Assembly (NCBI GenBank): GCA_024227565.1
Contig: JAAEUE010000333.1
Location: forward strand, 42,194-106,193
DNA: 64,000 nucleotides
Origin: Alphaproteobacteria bacterium
Lineage (GTDB): Bacteria; Pseudomonadota; Alphaproteobacteria; Rhizobiales; CAJQND01
Direction of reading: 5' to 3'
The notes beneath the pieces are model-generated. The model was not told the origin of the DNA and did no database searches. It saw only the letters and a list, made by a program, of their open reading frames with translations. Shown piece after piece: positions 43,501-50,119 of the stretch (position 1 is its first letter; each line of letters starts with the position of its first letter). The position numbers and the translations under genes were made by a program.

Positions 43501-45982
43501 CGTCTTCATGAGAAGGTAAATCGCCATGGGACGCCGGCACATAATAGGTGGGGACGTCCGCCAGCAGGCCCGTGGCCCAAGGCACACGCCCATCACCTTG
43601 CGCGGTGGCGATGAAGTGCACGTCCTCGCCGCCGGCAAACTCCACGCCAATGGGGGTGGCCTCTGCGGCGCCAGCCACATAAACCATGCGCTGGCCATCA
43701 ACTGGCGCGCGTTTGAGCAATTGCCAGGTTTCCCGGGCAACGGCCAAGTCGCTGCTTTCCGGCATCTCCCATCCTTTGGGATCTGTCTGCTTCAGGGCCT
43801 GCCAGGTGCCAGCGTCGAAAATGTCGAGATGCTCATCAAGCGGCAACAGTTCCAGGATGCCGGGGAAGCGGCGGATGAACTTCAGCAGATCCAGCTCTGA
43901 ATTGCGGAAATCGAGCAGGGCCAGCATTTTGGTTGTTTTCTCGCGGGCCATCAACAGACGGACGATTGAGAACGAGCCACGGCTTGGCGTGCCCAGCATC
44001 ACCAGGCGGTTGCCCCGCCTGGCCTGGAACCGCTCCCAAACATCAGGCGCCAGCACAAACGCAAGCCGGGCAACGAGGCCGCCCATGGAGTGTGCAAGGA
44101 TCCGAACGGGCTGGTCTGAAGCCTTCAGCTGATCGTTGAGCCGCGCCGCAAAGCGCTTGGCTTCGGTCTGCAGGCTCTTGCGCCAATCATAGGCAAAGGG
44201 CTCAACATCATGTTTGGTGTTCAAGTGGCGGGCCAGATCGGCGTAGGTGCGATCAAGTGGCTTCTCGGCCCGAACCTCCTGGGCCGGGCTTGCATGCAGA
44301 TCCAGTTTCTCCAGCTTGCCCATGAAAATATCGACCGGGTCGAGCCACACCCTGTTGTCGCCAATTTCAAGATGCGATCCCAAGATGCCGGGCAGCAGAA
44401 ACAGATGCGGCCTGGGCATGCCGCCCCGCTTGGCCTGCATGTCTTCCAAGAGGGCAGGGGGCGCAAACGGACTGAAGCCGCCTTGCTCTCCTTCGTTACG
44501 GCGCAGGCCCGAAAGCACCTGTTGCGCGGTTTCTTCGTTCTTGAAATAGCGGAAATGAAAAACCTCCGGCCCCTCGTCTCGGTAGTTGCGGGCTCCTCCT
44601 TCAGGGCGGCGCAACCCGCCATACATGGAGGCGGTGTCCACCACCAGGTCGTGGTCCCCCCCATAAAACCGGTCCGTCAACCAAACCCCGGCGCTGTGCA
44701 ACAGGCCTTCGCCTTCGATGTCGCCGGCGATGACGGAGAGATCTGAGGTGGTTTTGATGTCCGGCCGGTTCAGGATCATGGTCAACGCCGAACCGGGCAT
44801 CATGGCTTGCAGGCCCGGAATGTCTTGCGGCTTGGTCCGGGTTTTGGCCACCGCCAAGAGGAAGGCCCGCAGGAACCGGTAGGTGGCAAAACCATCAAGC
44901 CCAAACTTGCCTGCAAGGTTTGTCAGGTTCGACAGCCAGCGGTCAAGCTTGCCAGATGCCAAGGTGGTGCCGGCGGCTGGGGCGGCCACACGCACAAAAC
45001 GCTCGACCGTCGGGGACTTCTCGGCCAAGGCGTGTTTTAGCGCGCCCATTGCCGCCATTTGCTCATCGCGGGCAGCGCCATCGTCTATTTTGCTCGTCAG
45101 TATCTCTTCATCTATTGCATCGAAGCTCCGGTCGTCTTCGCGCCCTGCGCGGCAGATCAGTTCCCCAATCATGCCGCCTCTGGAATGGCTCACCAGATGC
45201 AGCTTTGCATTCTTCGGCAGGCTTTCCAGCGCGGTAAGGGCATTTTGCAGTGGGCTGACGCTGAGAGTGCGGTGTTCAAGGGCCAGGGTTTGGCCGCCGT
45301 AAAACTGGTGCAGATCGTTCCACACCGAACTCTGCTCGTTCCACAATCCGCCAAAGCTGCCTTGTGTGGTGGAGGCCGTTCCGTGCAGCAGCAGAAGAAT
45401 GGGCTTCTCAACATCCAGATCCTTTGGATCGAACGTCTTTAACCTGGCTTCCCTGCCGTTTTCCCCATCAACGATTGTGATCTGCCGAACGCCGTTGTTT
45501 TCGTCTGCAACGTTGCGTTCGTCGAACCACTCGGCAATGTGGCGGCCAACCTTGTAGCCCACCTGGTCGCCGATGATGTTGGCCAGATCGAGGTCGCCTA
45601 GAATTTTGTCCAGATCAATATCGAAAACCTGGGCGCTGCGCAGCCGGAGCCCGCTCTGCGCGCCGCCGCGCAAAGTGGCCAGCCCAAAGTGCAGCGGCAA
45701 CTGAAGCGCATCTTCGGCATCGCGCGAGCGCGACACCGCATGAGGAAATTCTGTTTCCAGCTCCGAAACGGTGGTCACCCAGCTGTACCCACCATCGAGC
45801 GTCAACTCGATAAGGTGATCTGGGTCCACATCGTCGATCGCGGCCGGTTTGGCGGCCTGGCGGCTGGCGTCAACTTGAAGGGTGCCGATGACTTTGGGCG
45901 TGAAACCTTCTTGTTCCAGAAGCCCAAGGTCGGGTTCGGGATCGTCTTCCAGAATAAATCCTGGAACGCTGATCTTGGTCAC
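40520..45982 (-). CDS. Giant CHAT-protease fused to two alpha/beta hydrolases, 1,820 aa
   Basis: One uninterrupted frame. Residues 1-190 are an unassigned N-terminal part. 190-460: first alpha/beta hydrolase, LLLLHGTAST near 196-205 (oxyanion loop), nucleophile elbow LVSHSRGG with Ser267, and DHDLVVD near 443-449. 520-830: second, LCAT/PGAP1-like lipase, LFLLPGILGSHLE near 527-539, AHSMGGLVAR with Ser632, and GDGRVPW near 797-802. 890-1010 is a Gly-rich block (VVVGLGVVGELT). 1180-1460: CHAT domain with His1316 in HMAAHG and Cys1359 in LNCCFLG. 1475-1820 is helical, with TPR-like repeats possible. GTG start after GGGAGGAG. No signal peptide. A cytoplasmic protease/lipase fusion of the type seen in bacterial conflict systems; function unproven. 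Confidence 0.85.
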   Translation of the reverse strand: MTKISVPGFILEDDPEPDLGLLEQEGFTPKVIGTLQVDASRQAAKPAAIDDVDPDHLIELTLDGGYSWVTTVSELETEFPHAVSRSRDAEDALQLPLHFGLATLRGGAQSGLRLRSAQVFDIDLDKILGDLDLANIIGDQVGYKVGRHIAEWFDERNVADENNGVRQITIVDGENGREARLKTFDPKDLDVEKPILLLLHGTASTTQGSFGGLWNEQSSVWNDLHQFYGGQTLALEHRTLSVSPLQNALTALESLPKNAKLHLVSHSRGGMIGELICRAGREDDRSFDAIDEEILTSKIDDGAARDEQMAAMGALKHALAEKSPTVERFVRVAAPAAGTTLASGKLDRWLSNLTNLAGKFGLDGFATYRFLRAFLLAVAKTRTKPQDIPGLQAMMPGSALTMILNRPDIKTTSDLSVIAGDIEGEGLLHSAGVWLTDRFYGGDHDLVVDTASMYGGLRRPEGGARNYRDEGPEVFHFRYFKNEETAQQVLSGLRRNEGEQGGFSPFAPPALLEDMQAKRGGMPRPHLFLLPGILGSHLEIGDNRVWLDPVDIFMGKLEKLDLHASPAQEVRAEKPLDRTYADLARHLNTKHDVEPFAYDWRKSLQTEAKRFAARLNDQLKASDQPVRILAHSMGGLVARLAFVLAPDVWERFQARRGNRLVMLGTPSRGSFSIVRLLMAREKTTKMLALLDFRNSELDLLKFIRRFPGILELLPLDEHLDIFDAGTWQALKQTDPKGWEMPESSDLAVARETWQLLKRAPVDGQRMVYVAGAAEATPIGVEFAGGEDVHFIATAQGDGRVPWATGLLADVPTYYVPASHGDLPSHEDAFRGYEELLERGSTNLISATQPVSRGGAVPFEMVDDVAPMYPDAAALEDAAVGATGKKTEAKAKRVKIQVRLGDLAFSDYPVMIGHYSMDNLNGAERLLDRRLGGRLTDRHKLALYPGREGTCEVILDPESDPPGAVVVGLGVVGELTLGNLTKALSLGLRRYGLTAKEELAHSSAETHSSQIGKGLSTLIIGSGDGGLGMRNGLTALLDAIIHIQDTGALGSLKKVEIIELYEDRAIRAMRELAHISLRQRFADRIEFSRELHSGEGNIRRLVLDDDPSWLRRVEIKQIENVAATKQPTGLRFANLTGRARIEDSVVADTLTLADAFIDAAVNQANLNAMSAGPGRTLFELLMPRRLKLRAEDKQGLVLMLDVFAAKYPWELLEDDNQEDGRPLAVRAGLIRQLHEERFREDVVTIAEHAALVVGDPKPEQKSRYFSALPGAEAEANAVSGLLSRAGYAVDEEIRTLPTSVISRLMGHHYRILHMAAHGVFDQEIEGQKHTGLVLGDGLYLTPGAVNQLHSVPELVFLNCCFLGQIDPSVEEDAGARYHELAANLATQFIKIGAKAVIAAGWAVDDAAASTFARTFYGQMLDQNANFIDAVRIAREQTYGAHPETNTWGAYQAYGDPNFRLNASGANNGGEQGKSWYQPYEAVLEFEEIAQRAQAAEGKDLSWHVKNFNAIIEQIPEDWRKDTKILMSQARAAGSLGLLQDAISAYSDALAAPNGRATIKAAEQKANLSCRLAVHIAKGRTTAGSTKPKDTLKMVQSSMQDLKRLNTWLGPTVERLNLMGSAAKRASQISKDELNWLKEMAEYYKQGYELAVATKAYNPYYSLTNWLLANALIKLRGGSADVVSDDGEKIVAAKRGAQISDGVRPSFWNYAALTDIELVQFVNQATDLLLPKKGGKSISAKQLDQSEAFIDDWVAKITKGYKKAWARGGSVLKMNSIFEHLEFLRDALDDGQNKTAQERRIMIDAVQRIEDQLHAHIDQPGR

Positions 45983-46213
45983 GTCGTGCTCCTCCCGGTC
46001 GGTGCAATCGCTATGTCACCTTCGCCCAATGTTGTTTTGGGTCTCGTATTGCAATTCTTCCGCGATATTTGTTTTGCCGCAAGTTATTGGAAGAAATGAG
46101 GTTACTATAGGTCAATATACAGCAGTGACAAGTCACGCGCTAATCGTGCGACGTTTTTGGAATCATTGAAAGCGTAAACTCAAGAGATGGTAACTGTCTA
46201 TCCGGCAAGCAGT
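45983..46213. promoter_or_regulatory. Upstream region of the CHAT gene
   Basis: 231 bp without a gene. It holds the motif read on the minus strand as TGTATATTGACCTATAGTAAC (complement of 46101-46121), 119 bp before the start, with TTGACC as a possible -35. The same motif in slightly changed form precedes the other caspase gene. A short GTGAC-AA-GTCAC repeat is at 46126-46137. Confidence 0.4.
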
Positions 46214-46666
46214 TTATAGCTTGAGTTTGTAGCCAATATGACTGGCTTCAAATCCGAGCCGGTCATAAAACCGATGAGCATCCGGCCGGGATTTGTCGGT
46301 GGTCAGCTGCACCAGCCCGCAGCCGCGCGCCTTGCACTGGCCAATGGCCCACTCAAACATTTGCTGGCCAAGGCCTGAACTGCGAAAGCTCTTGGCAATC
46401 CGCACCGCCTCAATAAGGCCCGTGCGGGCCAGGCCGGGCATGAATGTCAGCTGCAGGGTGCCGACCACCTGGCCGTTCGATTTGGCAACCGCAAGCAACT
46501 GGTTGGGATCGGTGTCAATGGCCTTAAACGCATCGACGTACGCGGCGGCCAGAGGAAGCGAGGCATCCTCGCGGCCGCTCCCCAGGTCATCATCGGCCAA
46601 CATGGCCACAATGGCCTCAAGGTCGCCGCGCTGGGCCTGGCGCAACTCTGCGGAGTTCGCGCTCAT
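46214..46666 (-). CDS. GNAT acetyltransferase
   Basis: A 150-residue GNAT fold protein: VVGTLQLTFMPGLARTGLIEAVRIAKSFRSSGLGQQMFEWAI holds the acetyl-CoA-binding motif A (RSSGLGQ), then SRPDAHRFYDRLGFEASH. Substrate unknown. Its start overlaps the stop of the aminotransferase gene upstream by 4 bp (ATGA). Confidence 0.85.
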   Translation of the reverse strand: MSANSAELRQAQRGDLEAIVAMLADDDLGSGREDASLPLAAAYVDAFKAIDTDPNQLLAVAKSNGQVVGTLQLTFMPGLARTGLIEAVRIAKSFRSSGLGQQMFEWAIGQCKARGCGLVQLTTDKSRPDAHRFYDRLGFEASHIGYKLKL

Positions 46667-47895
46667 CCCAGTGTTTCGTCCAGGGCGGCGATCAATCTAT
46701 CGACCTCATGGCGCGTGGTGTAGTGCACGAACGACACCCGCAACACGCCGGGGTCGGGCTTCACGCCCATCGCATCAATAACCCGCACGGAATAAAAGTC
46801 TCCCGCCCCCGCCATGATGCCCTTGGGCGCCAGGTCCTCGGCAATTTCATGCGGGTTCCGGTTCAAGGTGTGCACGGCCACGGTGGGTGCGCGCACCGCG
46901 GCATCGGAGGGGCCCATCAGGCGCACATCATTGCGACTGCGGAAATACTCCAACACCGGCTCCAGCAACGCCTGCTCCTGGGCGCGGAACAGGTCGTGCA
47001 CCTGTCGGCCCCGGGTGGGGGCATTGGGCTCATCGCCGAAGTGGTGGGCGTGCACCGTGTCGAAATAGTCAGCCACCCCGCCTGCAGCGGCAATCTGGGC
47101 ATGGTCCGGACCGGCGGGGGTCAACTTGGCGTGGGGCACATCGGCATTGAAAAAGTGGCTCTGGTTGGCAAGCGCATCAAGCAACGCACGGCGCACAACC
47201 ATCAGCCCCAGGTGCGGGCCATACACCTTGTAGAGCGAGCAGAGATAGACATCGGCACCAAGCGCCTCCACATCCGGCAGCCCGTGGGGGGCATAGGACA
47301 CCCCATCCACCACCACGTGAGCGCCAACGCTGTGGGCCTTGTCGGCGATTTCGCGCACCGGGTTGATGTGGGCCACAATGTTGGAGCAGTGCGGGAAGGT
47401 CACCAACCGCGTCTTGTTGTTCAAAAGGGTGTCCAGGTCCGCCAGGTCAAGCTGGCCGGTTTCCGGGTTCACCTGCCATTCGCGCACCACGATGCCCCGG
47501 TCGGCCAGGCGCCGCCAGGCGCCGGTGTTGGCTTCATGGTCCTGGTTGGTGACGATGATCTCGTCGCCATCCGCCCAAAGGGGCCGGAAGGCGTTGGCCA
47601 GCACATAGGTGTTCTGCGAGGTTGAGGGGCCAAAATTGACCTCGTCTGCGGTCACGTTCATCAGACCGGCAATGCGCGCGTAAGCCTCATCCATTTGTGC
47701 GCCCGCTTTGGCGGAGGCTGCAAAGGTCCAGTAGGGTTGCACCTTTGTTTCCCGGTAATAGCGGGTCAGCCGGTCAATCACCTGGCCGCAGGCATAGGAG
47801 CCGCCCGCGTTTTCAAAGAAGGCCTGGCCTTCCAACGAGCCTTCGGAAAAGGCGGGGAACTGGCTGCGGATAAAATCGATATCAAGCGCGGGCAT
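46663..47895 (-). CDS. Class V aminotransferase/cysteine desulfurase-like
   Basis: A 410-residue fold-type I PLP enzyme. Features: FFENAGGSYACGQVIDRL near 27-44, STSQNTYVLANAF near 90-102, NQDHEANTGAWRRLA near 117-131, VVVDGVSYAPHGLPDV near 194-209, and the PLP Lys in LCSLYKVYGPHLG near 218-230. It resembles a subgroup of CsdA-like and isopenicillin-N-epimerase-like proteins; the reaction is not determined. Follows BioY by 18 bp and overlaps the GNAT gene. Confidence 0.8.
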   Translation of the reverse strand: MPALDIDFIRSQFPAFSEGSLEGQAFFENAGGSYACGQVIDRLTRYYRETKVQPYWTFAASAKAGAQMDEAYARIAGLMNVTADEVNFGPSTSQNTYVLANAFRPLWADGDEIIVTNQDHEANTGAWRRLADRGIVVREWQVNPETGQLDLADLDTLLNNKTRLVTFPHCSNIVAHINPVREIADKAHSVGAHVVVDGVSYAPHGLPDVEALGADVYLCSLYKVYGPHLGLMVVRRALLDALANQSHFFNADVPHAKLTPAGPDHAQIAAAGGVADYFDTVHAHHFGDEPNAPTRGRQVHDLFRAQEQALLEPVLEYFRSRNDVRLMGPSDAAVRAPTVAVHTLNRNPHEIAEDLAPKGIMAGAGDFYSVRVIDAMGVKPDPGVLRVSFVHYTTRHEVDRLIAALDETLG

Positions 47896-47913
47896 TTTTA
47901 ATTTGGATCCTGT

Positions 47914-48501
47914 TCAGGTTTTCAAGGCGTTCCAGGCAAGGGGGAAGAGCTGTGCGCCGAGGGCGCACTTCAGAATATCGGCAAGCACGAAGGGTTTGAA
48001 GCCGATGGTGAACGCGGCATCCATGCCCACGAAGCTCGCCAACCACATCAAACCAAAAAGATAGATCACCGCATGGCCCGCCAGCATGGCCGGGAACAGC
48101 CGCGCCCCTGAGCGGTCAAAGCCGCGCTCGGCCAGCCAGCCCATCAGCACGGCGGTAAAAAAGAATCCATGCAGATAGCCGGCGGTGGGGGCATTCCACA
48201 AGTGGTGAATGCCGCCGCCCTGGGCAAACACCGGCAAGCCCAACACGCCGAGCGAATAATAGAGCAGGATTGTTGCCCCGCCCAAGCGCCAGCCATAGGC
48301 CGTGCCCAGAGCCAGCACCACAAGCGTTTGCAAGGTGACGGGCACCGGAAACAGGTTCTTGGGGGCCAGGGGAATGGAGACCTTGGTCGACAGTGCCAGC
48401 AGAAGAGCACCGCCCAGGGCCAGCACAATGTTGCGCACCAAAGAATGGTCCGGCCAAAGAGCAGATGAGATCGGGGGGTGTTTTGTGGCAAGGGCGCTCA
48501 A
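47914..48501 (-). CDS. bioY: Biotin transporter BioY
   Basis: A 195-residue ECF-type substrate-binding membrane subunit with about six hydrophobic helices: FPVPVTLQTLVVLALGTAYGWRLGGATILLYYSLGVLGLPVFAQGGG is the biotin-binding signature region. I choose TTG at 48501, with GGAG seven bases before; the frame is open further but without a better site. No BioM/BioN ATPase genes follow. First gene of a unit with the class V enzyme and the acetyltransferase. Confidence 0.85.
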   Translation of the reverse strand: MSALATKHPPISSALWPDHSLVRNIVLALGGALLLALSTKVSIPLAPKNLFPVPVTLQTLVVLALGTAYGWRLGGATILLYYSLGVLGLPVFAQGGGIHHLWNAPTAGYLHGFFFTAVLMGWLAERGFDRSGARLFPAMLAGHAVIYLFGLMWLASFVGMDAAFTIGFKPFVLADILKCALGAQLFPLAWNALKT

Positions 48502-48617
48502 CGGGCCGCTCCGGCATTCGCTTGGGTGTGTCCGGGTGGTATATTGGGCTTGATCCCCCGCGACAAGCAAAGTTTGGCCGTGCTAAAAGGCTCAGCTCGC
48601 AACAGGAGTGGAATGGT

Positions 48618-49529
48618 ATGAGTGGATTGGCTTTCGAACGCGAGCTGGAGTTTGCCCACGGCCGCGCTGATCAGGTGTCGCCATTGATACGGCGCATCGT
48701 CTGCAACAATCCGGGGCCCTTCACGTTCACCGGAACGGGCACCTACATTGTGGGCCAGGACAGCGTTGCGGTCATCGACCCGGGCCCCATTGACGATGCG
48801 CACTACGGCGCTCTGCTGGCCGACCTGGACGGCAAGACCGTCAGCCACATCATCATCACCCACACGCATGTGGACCATTCGCCCCTGGCCGCCCGCCTGA
48901 TGGCCGACACGGGCGCCAAGACCTATGCCTACGGCCCCCACGGCTCTGGCCGGGCCCGCCAGGTGGAGAGCGGCGATGTGCGCCTTGATGCCAGCGGCGA
49001 CAGCGACTTTGCACCCGACATCACGGTGGCCCATGGCGATGTGATCGAGGGGGCAGGCTGGAGCCTGGAGGCGGTGTTCACACCCGGCCACACCTCCAAC
49101 CACATGGCGTTCGCTTTGCGTGAGGAAAACGCCCTGTTCTCCGGCGACCATGTGATGGCCTGGTCCACCAGTGTCATCGCGCCGCCGGATGGAAACATGT
49201 CGGACTATTTCGCATCGCTGCAAACGGTGCTGGGGCGCGATGATGAGATCTATTGGCCCACCCACGGCCCGCCCAAAAAGGCGCCGCGCGATTTCGTGCG
49301 CGGCTTCGTCACCCACCGCAAGATGCGTGAAGAGGCAATTTACCGGCGCATTCAAAAGGGCGACCGGACAATTGGCGAGATCGTCAAGGCGGTCTATTCA
49401 GAAGTGGACCCGAAGCTGCACCCGGCCGCGGCCATGTCGACCTTCGCCCACATTGAGCATTTGCTGGAGCGCGAAAAGGTCGTCACGGACGGGGCGCCGA
49501 CGCTCGTGAGTGAGTACCGCGTGAAATAG
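48618..49529 (+). CDS. Metallo-beta-lactamase fold hydrolase
   Basis: A 303-residue MBL-fold protein: THTHVDHSPLAARL near 82-95 (HxHxDH), TPGHTSNHMAFAL near 158-170, FSGDHVMAW near 178-186 and WPTHGPP near 213-219, with a C-terminal winged-helix-like helix bundle (residues 230-303) as in the LACTB2-like group. Esterase or RNase activity is possible. Ribosome site AGGAG. Divergent from bioY. Confidence 0.8.
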   Translation: MSGLAFERELEFAHGRADQVSPLIRRIVCNNPGPFTFTGTGTYIVGQDSVAVIDPGPIDDAHYGALLADLDGKTVSHIIITHTHVDHSPLAARLMADTGAKTYAYGPHGSGRARQVESGDVRLDASGDSDFAPDITVAHGDVIEGAGWSLEAVFTPGHTSNHMAFALREENALFSGDHVMAWSTSVIAPPDGNMSDYFASLQTVLGRDDEIYWPTHGPPKKAPRDFVRGFVTHRKMREEAIYRRIQKGDRTIGEIVKAVYSEVDPKLHPAAAMSTFAHIEHLLEREKVVTDGAPTLVSEYRVK

Positions 49530-49532
49530 CCA

Positions 49533-49994
49533 TCAGACCGGCAGGCGGGTGCTTTGCTTGATTTGGCGCAGAACCAGATGGGTCCTGATGTTCGCAACGC
49601 CGCTGAGCTTGAACAGGAAGTTCTCAAGAAAATCGTTGTAGGCGTCCAGGTCAGCACAGCTGATGCGCAGGAAATAGTCTGCATCCCCGGTGGTGGCAAA
49701 GCAGTCCATCACTTCTGAACGCTCAACGATCGCTTCGAGAAATTCCTCAACAAACTCCGCCCGGTGGCGCGACAGGGTGATGTGCACAATCGCATGAAAC
49801 GCCAGTCCGCAAGCTGCCGCGTTCAACACCGCAGTATAGCCCTCAATAACGCCGTCTTCTTCCAGCGCTTTCATCCGGCGCCAGCAGGCCGATGTGGACA
49901 TGGCCGCGGCATCGGAAAGATCCTGGTTGGAAATGCGCCCATTGTCCTGCAGCGCGCGGAGCAAGGGGCGGTCTGTGTCACGAATTCCGGTCAT
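49533..49994 (-). CDS. Lrp/AsnC family regulator
   Basis: A 153-residue feast/famine regulator: N-terminal HTH (RDTDRPLLRALQDNGRISNQDLSDAAAMSTSACWRRMKAL) and C-terminal RAM ligand domain with FATTGDADYFLRISCADL. Divergent from the indolepyruvate oxidoreductase gene, which it probably regulates in response to amino acids. Ends 3 bp from the convergent MBL gene. Confidence 0.85.
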   Translation of the reverse strand: MTGIRDTDRPLLRALQDNGRISNQDLSDAAAMSTSACWRRMKALEEDGVIEGYTAVLNAAACGLAFHAIVHITLSRHRAEFVEEFLEAIVERSEVMDCFATTGDADYFLRISCADLDAYNDFLENFLFKLSGVANIRTHLVLRQIKQSTRLPV

Positions 49995-50015
49995 TGAAAT
50001 AATTTACCCATAGAA

Positions 50016-50060
50016 TGCTTGTTAATGGGAGAAGTTACCAAATAAATCGTACAACAAGCA
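50016..50060. promoter_or_regulatory. Inverted repeat in the Lrp/IOR divergent region
   Basis: TGCTTGTT (50016-50023) and AACAAGCA (50053-50060), perfect 8-bp arms 29 bp apart. Possible paired half-sites for the Lrp-type protein. AT-rich spacer. Confidence 0.35.
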
Positions 50061-50119
50061 AGATTTGGAAAATTTGACCAGCCTTTCTGGTATATTCTTG
50101 TGGGAACTTGGAGATTGCC

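Noticed and set aside
40520..45982. A CRISPR-guided Craspase or CHAT-gasdermin pair
   Set aside because: No Cas gene, CRISPR array or gasdermin-like small gene lies next to the CHAT gene.
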